NCBI RefSeq assembly: GCF_025465935.1
Contig: NZ_JANLNV010000007.1
Coordinates: forward strand, 1-64,000
Reading direction: 5' to 3'
DNA: 64,000 nt
DNA from: Pseudomonas sp. 7P_10.2_Bac1
GTDB taxonomy: Bacteria; Pseudomonadota; Gammaproteobacteria; Pseudomonadales; Pseudomonadaceae
Below the pieces are notes generated by a model, which was not told the origin of the DNA, made no database searches, and worked only from the letters and a program-made list of their open reading frames with translations. Positions within the stretch are counted from its first letter, which is position 1. Each line of letters opens with the position of its first letter. Made by a program: the position numbers and the translations under genes. This document shows positions 6,262 through 14,334 of the stretch, in pieces.

Positions 6262-8499
6262 CTAGTCGATTTTAGGCACTGTGAAGCGGAATTCGCTGCC
6301 TTCACCCACGGTGCTTTCGGCCAGCAGTTGGCCGCCGTGGGCGTTGATGATGCCTTGGGAGATATACAGCCCGAGGCCCGTGCCAGAGGTGTTGCCTTCT
6401 TTGGCCGTCCAGTAGCGATCGAAGATATGCGGCAGTTGATCGGCGGGGATGCCTTTGCCCGAGTCGCGCACGCTGAACACAATGTCATCACCGTTGGACA
6501 GGGCCGCTACGACGATCTTGCCCTGCGCCGGAGTGAACTTGATCGCGTTGCTGATCAAGTTGGACAGCACCTGGAACAAGCGTTCCGGGTCGGCGTGGAT
6601 GCGCAGGTCAGGCTCTGCATGAAAGCTCAGCTCAACGGCCTTTTCCGTCGCCAGTGGCATCAGCAAGGACAGCGCTTCCTCAAAAATCTGCGTCACGTCC
6701 AGGGCTTGTGCCGAGATGGTGTAGCGGCCGGCTTCGATCTTGGATGTGTCGAGCAGGTCTTCCAGCAGGATGTTCATGCGGCTGCTGGCCTGCTGCATGG
6801 TGTCGATGGCCGTGGTGATGCGCCGGGACGCATGTGAGCCGTCGCTGCTGAAGGTTTTTTGCATCATCCCGCAGAGCATCGAGATGATCGTCATGGGGTT
6901 GCGCAAGTCATGGGACACCACGGCCACCAGTTCGTCGCGCGCACGCACCGCTTGCTGCTCGCGATGCACCTGGCGGGCCAGATCGTTTTCCAGCGCTGAG
7001 CGTCTCAGGTCGTTGGCGGCGAACAGGTCACCGTGGCTCCATTTGGTCGAAATGCCGTCCATCTCGACTTTCCACAACTCGAACGAGGTGCGAGGGCTCA
7101 GGCGCATGCCTGATGCGCTCGGCTCCAGGTTGAGCGGCTTTCTGGGGTCGCCGCTCCAGGGAATGCTTTCTTTGACCTCGGTACGAAACCACAGCACGGC
7201 ATTGTCGACAGGCTTGGGCAGGCTCATGGCCAACAGGCCGCTGGCAGTGTCCTTGTAGGCCTGTGCAGGGGCATATAGCTGCGAGAGGTTATGGGTGGAA
7301 AACACCGGCGCGTCGCTGTGCTTGAGCCACTGGTACAGGTCACGAATCTGCTCGGGCTTGGGGCATTGGCCATAGCGGTGCAGCACGTTGTCTTCCAGGA
7401 TGGCCACGCCGCTGGCTTGTGTCAGTTCCATGAGCACTTTGTGTTCTTGGGCCAAGCCATCGAACACGTTATCGGGGCCCTGCACCATAGCGTTGTTGAG
7501 GCGGACCAATGCCTCCATTTTCGCTTCACGCTGGCGGTTGATCTCCAGGGTTTGCAAGGCGCTGATTTGCAGCGACAGTACCTGGCCAATGGTCTGGCAC
7601 GCCATGCGCAACTCGTGAGGCACATGCAGCGGCGTGCGGTGGCCGCAACTGATCAAGCCCCACAGACGCTCGCCATCCATCAACGAAATACTCATGGACG
7701 ACAGCACGCCCATGTTCTTCATGTATTGGCAATGAATCGGCGACACGCTGCGTAGCGTTGCCCCGCTCAGATCCAGCGGTTGCTGCGTGTCAGGGCGTAA
7801 GCGTGGCACCAGCTCAACCGGTGTGTAGTCGGCATTGGGGATGATGCGCAGCCAATGCGTGCGATACAGCTCTCGCGCTTGCTCCGGGATGTCAGAGGCG
7901 GGGAAGAACATGCCCTTGAACAGCTCCATCGACGGTGACGACGCTTCGGCAATCACCTGGCCGTGGCCTTCTTCTTGAAAGCGGTAAATCAGCACCCGGT
8001 CATAGCCGGTCAGTGCCTGAATCTCTTTGACACAAATGTCGTACAGCGCAGGCAGCGTCTTGGCGGCCTGCAGGCTTTGCAGCACGCGGCTCAGATTGCG
8101 GATCTTGGCCATGGTGCCCACCAACGCGGCCTCACCGGGTTTTAATTCAAGTTCCAGAATCAGCAGGTCGTGGTCGCGGTGCAGCAACCCTTCGTAGTGA
8201 ACGCCCTGCAGTTGCAGCTCCAGCGGCGGGACATCAAGGTGCCCGGCCAGGCGCGCGGCTTGATCGACAGTGGCCGCTGCTTGCGGGCCGGTCAGCATCG
8301 ACAGGGGCTGATTCAACAGCGCAGCGGGTGAAAGGCCGAACAGGGACTCGACGTTGGCACTGATTTGCTGGATATGCAGGTCCGGCTCGGACAGCGTCAG
8401 CAATACTCCGTGGGGCTGGATGGCGCCGGGAAAGCGAATTGGTTCGTCGGCGCAGTTGGCTAGCAACGTTTCAAAGGTTTCAGTGTCCAGCGGGTTCAT
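6262..8499 (-). CDS. bphP: Bacteriophytochrome sensor histidine kinase
   Basis: This is a red/far-red light-sensing histidine kinase of 745 residues. The biliverdin-attachment cysteine is Cys16 in NCADEPIRFPGAIQPHG, the position used by bacteriophytochromes. The PAS (about 20-120), GAF (about 135-300) and PHY (about 315-495) domains follow. The GAF domain contains the diagnostic PASDIP motif. The kinase part has the H-box VVSHDLRNP (phospho-acceptor near His530), the N-box LSNLISNAIKF and G-boxes RDSGKGIP and GTGLGLYIS. The ATG overlaps the stop of bphO by four bases (ATGA), so chromophore synthesis and sensor are translationally coupled. No response regulator gene is adjacent, so the output partner is unknown. 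Confidence 0.97.
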   Translation of the reverse strand: MNPLDTETFETLLANCADEPIRFPGAIQPHGVLLTLSEPDLHIQQISANVESLFGLSPAALLNQPLSMLTGPQAAATVDQAARLAGHLDVPPLELQLQGVHYEGLLHRDHDLLILELELKPGEAALVGTMAKIRNLSRVLQSLQAAKTLPALYDICVKEIQALTGYDRVLIYRFQEEGHGQVIAEASSPSMELFKGMFFPASDIPEQARELYRTHWLRIIPNADYTPVELVPRLRPDTQQPLDLSGATLRSVSPIHCQYMKNMGVLSSMSISLMDGERLWGLISCGHRTPLHVPHELRMACQTIGQVLSLQISALQTLEINRQREAKMEALVRLNNAMVQGPDNVFDGLAQEHKVLMELTQASGVAILEDNVLHRYGQCPKPEQIRDLYQWLKHSDAPVFSTHNLSQLYAPAQAYKDTASGLLAMSLPKPVDNAVLWFRTEVKESIPWSGDPRKPLNLEPSASGMRLSPRTSFELWKVEMDGISTKWSHGDLFAANDLRRSALENDLARQVHREQQAVRARDELVAVVSHDLRNPMTIISMLCGMMQKTFSSDGSHASRRITTAIDTMQQASSRMNILLEDLLDTSKIEAGRYTISAQALDVTQIFEEALSLLMPLATEKAVELSFHAEPDLRIHADPERLFQVLSNLISNAIKFTPAQGKIVVAALSNGDDIVFSVRDSGKGIPADQLPHIFDRYWTAKEGNTSGTGLGLYISQGIINAHGGQLLAESTVGEGSEFRFTVPKID

Positions 8500-9101
8500 A
8501 ACAACACCTCCTGGCGTTCGAGCCAGCGCTCGAAACAGCTAAAAGTGGAACAGGCAGCGTCAACGGCTTCTGTGCGTCCTTGGGCATCCAGCGAAACGCC
8601 GCTCAGATATTCCAGAAAAGACTTCCAGTTGCGGCCGGTGGCTTCGCCATACACGTAAAGAAAAGCGCACCCGTTGCGGGCTTCCAGGCCCAGGTGTTCG
8701 GCGATTCGTTTACGCAGCACATTGCCGCCCAAGGTCGCCCCTTCAAGTACATACAACACCCCGAGCACGCGGCCCTGGCTGGTCAGTGCCGGCAGGGTCT
8801 CGCATCGCGCCAGTGCGCGGGTATCGATGTTCAGGGCCTGGAGATCCTGCTCCAGCGCGGGGGTCTTGAGCCTGGCGTGCAGATCAAAGCCTGGCGGGAT
8901 CCATGCACTGTGTTTCAGTGCCTCTTCTATCGCCTGATAGAACCCGTAATAGGCTGCCAGTAAACGTGTGTAGAGCCCCAAATCAAGGCTATCCGAGAAA
9001 AACGGCAGGCGTTTTTCAAGTGCGACATGCAAGGTGTGAGTGCCAGAACGTAGCTCGGCCAGGACCGAAGGGAGAGGCGGGGTAGAAATGTCATGTGGCA
9101 T
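8496..9101 (-). CDS. bphO: Biliverdin-producing heme oxygenase
   Basis: This enzyme opens heme to biliverdin, the chromophore of the adjacent bacteriophytochrome. It has 201 residues, normal for BphO. The proximal heme histidine region is recognisable near the N-terminus (SGTHTLHVALEKRLPF), and the helix with the flexible glycines reads YVLEGATLGGN. The gene is first in a two-gene operon with bphP, with ATGA overlap. The divergent DUF1272 gene starts about 170 bases away. The assignment rests on family similarity and on the characteristic neighbour. Confidence 0.95.
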   Translation of the reverse strand: MPHDISTPPLPSVLAELRSGTHTLHVALEKRLPFFSDSLDLGLYTRLLAAYYGFYQAIEEALKHSAWIPPGFDLHARLKTPALEQDLQALNIDTRALARCETLPALTSQGRVLGVLYVLEGATLGGNVLRKRIAEHLGLEARNGCAFLYVYGEATGRNWKSFLEYLSGVSLDAQGRTEAVDAACSTFSCFERWLERQEVLL

Positions 9102-9271
9102 GCGGTGTTTCGGGGCTCTCTGTGTGCGCTTATGAATAGGCGCTCATGATTGTTTGAATGCACCGAGTGTAAAAAGTGCAATTAATTTGCTAGCAGGTTA
9201 GCAGTTGGTTTTTTGTAAGAAGCGTCTTAACTGCACACAGGAACGTTTTTTTTGTCGACAGAGAGGTACTC

Positions 9272-9517
9272 ATGCTCGAACTACGCCCCAGTTGCGAATG
9301 TTGTGATTTCGACCTGCCGGCAGACTCCGCCCAAGCCAGGATCTGCTCGTTCGAATGTACGTTTTGTGCGACATGTGTTGAGCAGAAACTGGGTGGAATT
9401 TGCCCTAACTGCGAGGGTGAATTGTTGCCGCGCCCACGCCGCCCCGCGAGCAAACTCACAAACAACCCGCCGTCAGCAGCACGGGTGTACAAGCCTGACG
9501 GGTGTTTTGCCCGGTGA
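9272..9517 (+). CDS. DUF1272 cysteine-rich protein
   Basis: This small protein of 81 residues has nine cysteines in its first 47 residues (C8, C10, C11, C25, C29, C32, C35, C44, C47), arranged as CxCC, CxxxCxxCxxC and CPNC. This is the DUF1272 pattern and suggests one or two bound zinc ions. The C-terminal third is basic and proline-rich and probably disordered. Function is unknown; metal binding is inference. A ribosome binding site (AGAGAGG) precedes the ATG. It is a single gene, divergent from bphO and convergent with the nuclease-like gene, whose stop lies only 3 bases beyond its own. Confidence 0.85.
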   Translation: MLELRPSCECCDFDLPADSAQARICSFECTFCATCVEQKLGGICPNCEGELLPRPRRPASKLTNNPPSAARVYKPDGCFAR

Positions 9518-9520
9518 GGT

Positions 9521-10561
9521 TTAAGCGCTAGAGGCCTCGATCAGCGCTTGCTCGCGGTCGAGCTCGGCGCGAAGTTCGTCCTCGGTCGGCAAAATAAGCG
9601 TGTATTTGCTGGCAAACAGTTGCTCATTGCCATTGAGTACCGAGTAGCGCACCACCGAGGCATCTTTTTGTGCGCACAAAATGATGCCCACCGTCGGGCA
9701 ATCTTCGGCACCGCGCTTGAGGTCGTCATACAGGCGCACGTACATATCCATCTGGCCAATGTCCTGATGGGTCAACTCGCCGCGTTTCAAATCAAAGATC
9801 ACAAAGCATTTGAGCAAGTAGTTGTAGAACACCAGGTCGACGTAAAAGTCTTTGCTCTCGGTGCTGATGCGCTGCTGGCGGGCAACGAAAGCAAAGCCTT
9901 TACCGAGCTCCAGCAAAAAGCCTTGCAGGTGATCGATCAAGGCTTGCTCCAACCCTGTCTCAAAAAGCCCGGTAACGGTGGGCATACCCAAAAATTCCAG
10001 CAGTACCGGGTCGCGCACAAATTCACGTGGGCTTTTATTCAGCGGCGCCACGTTGGCAGCGGCTTCTTGCTTGACTGCTGTGCGGTCCTGGCTGACCAAC
10101 AACCGTTCGTAGTAAAGCGTACCGATCTGGCGCTCAAGCGCGCGGGTCGACCAATTAAGCGCGGCGCATTCGTTCATGTACCACTGGCGTGCGCTGTCGT
10201 TTTCAACGCGTAACAGTGTGCGGTAATGGGTCCAGCTCAATTCGTGACGCAGTGCGTCACACTTTGGAAAGGCCTGATAGAAAAGCCGCATGTAGCGAAG
10301 GTTGGACGTATCAAAGCCTTTTCCAAACTCGCGTGTCAGGGCTTTGGCCAGCGTTGGTAGCAGTTGCTTGCCATAGGCGGCGCGGGCAGCCCCGGCTTGT
10401 TCGTATTCGATGATATGCCGGCCCATGTGCCAGCAGGTGTGCACTTGCAGCGTATCAACAACGCGCAGGGCCTTTTGCCGTGCCTGGCGAATCAGTTCAC
10501 CCAAAGAACACAGCAGGGGCGCTAAATCGGAGTCGCAAGGGACAGGTAGCGGAGGATTCAT
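9521..10561 (-). CDS. YhcG-like PD-(D/E)XK nuclease family protein (DUF1016)
   Basis: The 346-residue protein has the two-part architecture of the YhcG/DUF1016 family. Residues 1-160 form an N-terminal helical domain, probably DNA-binding (CWHMGRHIIEYEQ, FSNLRYMR-like SNLRYMRLFYQAFP, LSWTHYRTLLRV). The C-terminal half is a restriction-like nuclease fold. The putative active site is D242 in FYVDLVFYN, then D257 and K259 in IFDLKRG, followed by Q270 in DIGQMDMYV. Such proteins occur near restriction-modification loci and defence islands, but no partner gene is present here. It stands alone among core genes, next to repeat-rich DNA, consistent with an accessory insertion. Nuclease activity is inferred from the intact motif. 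Confidence 0.88.
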   Translation of the reverse strand: MNPPLPVPCDSDLAPLLCSLGELIRQARQKALRVVDTLQVHTCWHMGRHIIEYEQAGAARAAYGKQLLPTLAKALTREFGKGFDTSNLRYMRLFYQAFPKCDALRHELSWTHYRTLLRVENDSARQWYMNECAALNWSTRALERQIGTLYYERLLVSQDRTAVKQEAAANVAPLNKSPREFVRDPVLLEFLGMPTVTGLFETGLEQALIDHLQGFLLELGKGFAFVARQQRISTESKDFYVDLVFYNYLLKCFVIFDLKRGELTHQDIGQMDMYVRLYDDLKRGAEDCPTVGIILCAQKDASVVRYSVLNGNEQLFASKYTLILPTEDELRAELDREQALIEASSA

Positions 10562-10685
10562 TGTTATTGCCGCGCATTGACCTAAAGAGCCAATGAGGAT
10601 GTCACTGCCAATTCGTATTAGCTGTTGGTTTTTTGTGGGATATCTCTTTGATTTGACGGTGAAAATATTAGATTGGCGACTACCT
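10562..10685. other. Intergenic segment upstream of the YhcG-like gene
   Basis: This stretch is more AT-rich than its surroundings and should hold the promoter of the minus-strand nuclease-like gene. I see no clear -35/-10 pair, operator or RNA. It leads into a degenerate REP element. Confidence 0.4.
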
Positions 10686-10739
10686 CTGTAGGAGCGAGCT
10701 TGTCTCGCGATCTTTTGATCCTGGGATTCGCTCGTAGAG
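10686..10739. repeat. Degenerate REP element
   Basis: It begins CTGTAGGAGCGAGCTTGTCT and continues with TCGCGATCTTTTGATC, identical to one arm of the paired REP elements elsewhere in the window. The second arm is decayed (CGCTCGTAGAG), so it is a partial copy. Confidence 0.75.
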
Positions 10740-10752
10740 GCAGGGCGGGTGT

Positions 10753-10905
10753 TTACGCGTCAAGGATCAGCGAGTCGATCGTCGCTTTATCCGCGCGCAG
10801 GGCGTGACACAACAGAAAGGCTTGATGGGCGTCGAGTGAGCGGCGGGGTAAACGGAACCCGGCAGGCACGAAGCCTCCCGTGCCCAGCCGCCATAAAGTG
10901 ATAGT
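10753..10905 (-). pseudogene. Possible gene remnant, about 50 codons
   Basis: A minus-strand frame without an ATG stays open for about 50 codons to a TAA. Its codons give LWRLGTGGFVPAGF, PRRSLDAHQAFLLCHALRAD and TIDSLILDA. Composition and codon use look like coding sequence, but there is no start and a TGA closes the frame upstream. It may be the tail of a decayed gene beside the repeat element. I do not recognise the family. Confidence 0.35.
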
Positions 10906-10930
10906 TCAGGCTGTCGGTAGAGTCAAAAGC

Positions 10931-11262
10931 CCCTCACCCTAACCCTCTCCCGGAGGGAGAGGGAACTGATTGGGGGTTGCTGTGGATCTTTTTCGGCCAG
11001 AAAGTCCTTCGCCAAATCCCAAAGACAACGCGGTCAATTCCCTCTCTACGTGAGAGGGAATTGATTGGGGGTTGCTGTGGATCTTTTTCGGCCAGAAAGT
11101 CGTTTGCCAAATCCCAAAGACAACGCGGTCAATTCCCTCTCTACGTGAGAGGGAACTGATTGGGGGTTGCTGTGGATCTTTTTCGGCCAGAAAGTCGTTC
11201 ACTGAATCCCAAAGACAACGCGGTCAGTCCCCTCTCCCTCCGGGAGAGGGCTAGGGTGAGGG
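10931..11262. repeat. Tandem array of three 95-bp units inside 33-bp terminal inverted repeats
   Basis: The outer ends form a 33-bp inverted repeat with one mismatch (CCCTCACCCTAACCCTCTCC on the left, reverse complement on the right). Between them are three direct copies of a 95-bp unit starting at 10957, 11052 and 11147. Each contains TGATTGGGGGTTGCTGTGGA, CGGCCAGAAAGTC and CCCAAAGACAACGCGGTCA. The unit junctions are small palindromes (CCCTCTCTACGTGAGAGGG). It has no coding capacity and resembles a MITE or an amplified intergenic repeat. A related single copy lies at 39866-39986 and a fragment at 30831-30866. The right end supplies the stop codon of the adjacent hydrolase gene. Confidence 0.9.
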
Positions 11263-12183
11263 CGCTTTAAAGGAGCACACCCGCCCCGGCATCCCCGCCG
11301 CCAATTCCCCCTGCAGCAACCATTGCAACGCAATCGGCCACAACGTGCCCTGAAACCGGCTATGGAAAAACGCGAAATGCCCAATGGCCGCTTCGCCGAT
11401 TTCTTGTGGGTCTATGCGCAAGTGCGTACGCGGGCTGGCGCTGAAATGGCTCAGCAAGCGTTCAGTGGCATCGACCGTGCCGAAAGGATCGTCGCTGAGG
11501 CTGATGGCCAGGGTTTTGGCCGTTACCAACGTAAAGGGCAGGGCTGCCAGCATGCGTGCACTGGGCAGCCGTTCGTAGCGCGTGCCCAGGCCGCACCAGT
11601 CGTTAACCACGCCTGCTGGCGTGTCTTCCAGCCAGCCCAGGCGCTTACCCGGAAAGTAGCCACACAGCCGCGTCAGCAGCGGCATCGCCACATGCCATTT
11701 GGCGAGCATCTGCCAGCGCTGGTCAGGCGCATAGTCGCGCCAGTGCGCAAATTGCGCGCCCACCGTGACCACATGCCGTATCACCGCACCAGACGCTCCC
11801 AGCCCCGCTGCACAGCCGCCAAAGCTGTGCCCAACCACATCGATCGGCTGGCCTGGGAATTCGCGCTGTGCGCGCTTGAGCAGCGCCTCAAAGTCGAGTG
11901 TGCCCCAATCCGACCAGGAGGCCTTGAATCCGCGTAACGACCCGGTCCGGGACGCACCGATGCCACGGTAGTCAAACACCATCACATCCAGCCCATGGCT
12001 GAACAGATAATCGGCAAAGCGTGAGTAGTAGTTGCAGCGTACCGACGTCGCGGCGTTGATGATCACCACCGCGCGGGCGGGGTCAGGCGTCGCATGGCGC
12101 CACTCAATACCGCCCAGCACGTAACCGTCAGCCGCGGGCTCGGAAAATGCCCGGCTGACAGGTGGAGTCAGCGCTGCGGTCAG
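11251..12183 (-). CDS. Alpha/beta-fold hydrolase, unusual CTG start likely
   Basis: This is a probable serine hydrolase with the alpha/beta fold. The nucleophile elbow is VVGHSFGG (Ser near residue 120), an oxyanion/strand region reads VMVFDYRGIGASRTG, and a late histidine sits in IGHFAFFHSRF. The substrate is unknown. A GTG at 12120 would start too close to the first strand, and the frame is open further upstream. A CTG at 12183 overlaps the previous stop as CTGA and has GGAG 6 bases ahead, so I take it as the start. The last residues (APSP) and the stop lie in the terminal inverted repeat of the neighbouring element, so the original C-terminus may have differed. Confidence 0.8.
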   Translation of the reverse strand: MTAALTPPVSRAFSEPAADGYVLGGIEWRHATPDPARAVVIINAATSVRCNYYSRFADYLFSHGLDVMVFDYRGIGASRTGSLRGFKASWSDWGTLDFEALLKRAQREFPGQPIDVVGHSFGGCAAGLGASGAVIRHVVTVGAQFAHWRDYAPDQRWQMLAKWHVAMPLLTRLCGYFPGKRLGWLEDTPAGVVNDWCGLGTRYERLPSARMLAALPFTLVTAKTLAISLSDDPFGTVDATERLLSHFSASPRTHLRIDPQEIGEAAIGHFAFFHSRFQGTLWPIALQWLLQGELAAGMPGRVCSFKAPSP

Positions 12184-12650
12184 TGCGCGCTCCGGGCGTT
12201 GCGCTCTTGCAACACGCCTGAGGCGTCGACATAAGCCTTCTGGAACGCCGGGGATTCAATCCAGGCCACGGCACTGTCCTCGTCGTCACCATGGATGGCG
12301 ATGCGGTACTCGATCAACAAGCCCATCAGGAAATCCGTAGCCGGCTCTTCTTCCTCTTCCGAGATCACCAACTCCAGCACCGGGTATTGCAAGAACACCG
12401 TGCACATCGTTTGCAGATTGATGGCTTCGGCAGACTTCATGACCTGGAACAAATCATCGTAATCAGCCGGGTCAAAGCCGTTGTCGAGGATGTCCTGGAA
12501 GTTGAACGTACTCAGGTCGATCTTGACGTCATCGAACGGGTGGTCGATCAGGCTGGTCGCCGACGTCTTGGCCGGCTTGCCGATGCGATTCTGCTTGGCT
12601 TTGGACTTGGCCCGCTGCGCATGCTTTTGCTGTTTTTTAGGCGATGACAT
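12180..12650 (-). CDS. Conserved hypothetical protein with basic N-terminus and acidic body
   Basis: A 156-residue protein that I cannot assign. The first 30 residues are rich in Lys, Arg and Gln (SSPKKQQKHAQRAKSKAKQN) and probably disordered. The remainder is helical and acidic, with a run of five Glu (EEEEE). The frame stays open upstream through the terminator and the tRNA-Phe gene, so the longer reading is an artefact. I start at the ATG directly before SSPKK. It is followed with a four-base overlap by the alpha/beta hydrolase gene, suggesting joint transcription. Confidence 0.8.
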   Translation of the reverse strand: MSSPKKQQKHAQRAKSKAKQNRIGKPAKTSATSLIDHPFDDVKIDLSTFNFQDILDNGFDPADYDDLFQVMKSAEAINLQTMCTVFLQYPVLELVISEEEEEPATDFLMGLLIEYRIAIHGDDEDSAVAWIESPAFQKAYVDASGVLQERNARSAH

Positions 12651-12746
12651 TGAAAGGGTGTGTCCTTGCAGGCTGAAGAGAGGATTGAACCTCATCTCTT
12701 TGCAATCGCCAAGAGAGGTGGCGCTTACGGATAAAAATCGCGCGCA

Positions 12747-12779
12747 ACAAAAAACCCGCACTAGGCGGGTTTTTTGTTT
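12747..12779 (-). terminator. Terminator downstream of tRNA-Phe
   Basis: Stem AAACCCGC / GCGGGTTT with a 5-base loop and T-runs in both directions. It lies between the minus-strand tRNA-Phe and the next minus-strand gene, so it ends the tRNA transcript. Confidence 0.85.
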
Positions 12780-12817
12780 GCTTTGAGGTGGTGTGAACAC
12801 CACATCAATGCTGAATG

Positions 12818-12893
12818 TGGTGCCCAGAGACGGAATCGAACCGCCGACACGGGGATTTTCAATCCCCTGCTCTACCGACTGAGCTATCTGGGC
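12818..12893 (-). tRNA. tRNA-Phe (GAA)
   Basis: A 76-base cloverleaf on the minus strand with encoded CCA. The acceptor stem begins GCCCAGA and pairs with TCTGGGC. The D-arm is GCTCAGTCGGTAGAGC, the anticodon loop TTGAAAA with anticodon GAA, and the T-arm contains GGTTCGATTCC. The identity as phenylalanine tRNA follows directly from the anticodon. Confidence 0.97.
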
Positions 12894-12997
12894 AACGGGG
12901 CGCATTAGAAGCTTTTTCCGAGGATCCGTCAAACACTTTTTTCAAAAAATTTTAATTATTACCGTCGCTTACGGACCAAACCCTTTAAAACCGGGGT

Positions 12998-13270
12998 TTA
13001 TTCGCTCGGCGGAACGTAGCCTTCTGCTTTGGCATATTCTTCACCGCTGAAGAACTTATCCATCTCGCCCTGCAAATATTTTCGATCGTCGGCGTTCATC
13101 ATGTTCAAACGCTTCTCGTTGATCAGCAATGTCTGGTGTTTTTGCCAGTCTGCCCAGGCTTTGGCCGAGACGTGGTCAAAAATGTCCTGGCCTTTGGCGC
13201 CAGGGAAGGGCGCGCGTTCGAGGGCGGGCAGTTCTTCTTTGTATTTGCGGCAGATGATGGTGCGGGTCAT
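12998..13270 (-). CDS. yggX: Probable Fe(2+)-trafficking protein YggX
   Basis: A 90-residue cytoplasmic protein that protects iron-sulphur clusters from oxidative damage, probably in Fe(II) handling. The start [24 protein letters not shown] and the end EGYVPP are strongly conserved in the YggX family, including the single N-terminal cysteine. The ATG overlaps the mutY stop by four bases. Coupling with MutY, an iron-sulphur glycosylase, is conserved across gamma-proteobacteria and fits a role in maintaining its cluster. Confidence 0.97.
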   Translation of the reverse strand: MTRTIICRKYKEELPALERAPFPGAKGQDIFDHVSAKAWADWQKHQTLLINEKRLNMMNADDRKYLQGEMDKFFSGEEYAKAEGYVPPSE

Positions 13271-14334
13271 GAGGACTCTCCTGCGTGTATTAGGTCGGCT
13301 GCGCGTTTGAGCAGCTTCTTCACCGGGGCAGCAAGGCCCAGGCGAGGCGGGGTGGCGAGGTTATACCAGAGCCAGTCAGCCTCGGCCACGTGATGGCCAG
13401 ACTCCTGGACGTGGATCAACCAGGGTTCGATGGCCAGTTGGAAATGGCTGAAGGTGTGGATCAGACCTGGCAGTTCGTGTTGCGCGCCCACTGCCAGTGA
13501 ATGTTGCTGCGCCAGGGACTCAATGTCGGTGAAGTCGTCTAGCTCGGGCAGGCTCCACAGGCCGCCCCATATACCGGTCGATGGGCGGCGGTAGAGCAGA
13601 ATTTCGCCTTGGGCGTTGGTCAGCAACGGCATCAACGTGCGCTTTTGCGGGATGGTCTTGCGCGGCTTGGGGACCGGGTAGCGGGTCTCCAGGCCGAGCA
13701 TGTGCGCTTCGCAGTGGGTTTCCAGCGGGCACAACAGACAGCTGGGCTTGCTGCGGGTACACAGCGTGGCGCCCATGTCCATCATCGCCTGGGTGTAGGC
13801 GTTGACGCGTTCGTAGGGTGTAAAGCGCTCTGCGGTGGCCCACAGCTGTTTGGCCACTTTAGGTTCGCCCGGGTAGCCTTCTTGCGCGGTAAAGCGCGCC
13901 AGCACGCGTTTGACGTTGCCGTCGAGGATCGGTGCGCGCAGGCCCATGCTCAGGCTGGCAATCGCGCCGGCGGTGGACAGGCCGATGCCAGGCAGTTCCA
14001 CCAGTTTTTCTAGGTCACGCGGGAATTCGCCGCCGTACTGCTCGACGACGATTTTCGCGGTTTTTTGCAAGTTGCGGGCGCGGGTGTAGTAACCCAGGCC
14101 GGTCCACAAATGCAGTACTTCGTCTTCAGGGGCTGCGGCCAGGGCTTCGACCGTTGGCAGTGAAGCCATGAACCGGTCGAAGTAGTTGAGCACGGTGCTG
14201 ACCTGAGTCTGTTGCAACATGATTTCCGACACCCACACCCGGTAAGGGGTTATGCCCTGTTGCCAGGGCAAATCGTGGCGGCCGTGGCGGTCGTACCAAT
14301 CCAGCACGGCACTGGCGAACTGCTCATCTCTCAT
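13267..14334 (-). CDS. mutY: A/G-specific adenine DNA glycosylase
   Basis: This base-excision repair enzyme removes adenine mispaired with 8-oxoguanine. It has 355 residues. The helix-hairpin-helix reads [14 protein letters not shown], with the catalytic Asp in [13 protein letters not shown]. The 4Fe-4S cluster ligands are [17 protein letters not shown], the correct C-x6-C-x2-C-x5-C spacing. The C-terminal NUDIX-like domain that recognises oxoguanine is present. The ATG overlaps the asmA-like stop by four bases and the stop overlaps yggX by four, so the three genes form a tight operon. Confidence 0.97.
   Translation of the reverse strand: MRDEQFASAVLDWYDRHGRHDLPWQQGITPYRVWVSEIMLQQTQVSTVLNYFDRFMASLPTVEALAAAPEDEVLHLWTGLGYYTRARNLQKTAKIVVEQYGGEFPRDLEKLVELPGIGLSTAGAIASLSMGLRAPILDGNVKRVLARFTAQEGYPGEPKVAKQLWATAERFTPYERVNAYTQAMMDMGATLCTRSKPSCLLCPLETHCEAHMLGLETRYPVPKPRKTIPQKRTLMPLLTNAQGEILLYRRPSTGIWGGLWSLPELDDFTDIESLAQQHSLAVGAQHELPGLIHTFSHFQLAIEPWLIHVQESGHHVAEADWLWYNLATPPRLGLAAPVKKLLKRAADLIHAGESS

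Noticed and set aside
10957..11241. CRISPR array
   Set aside because: The repeated unit is the full 95 bases with no unique spacers, and no cas genes are near.
12651..12932. N-terminal extension of the hypothetical protein across tRNA-Phe
   Set aside because: It would translate a terminator and a tRNA gene; the internal ATG at 12650 gives a protein-like start.
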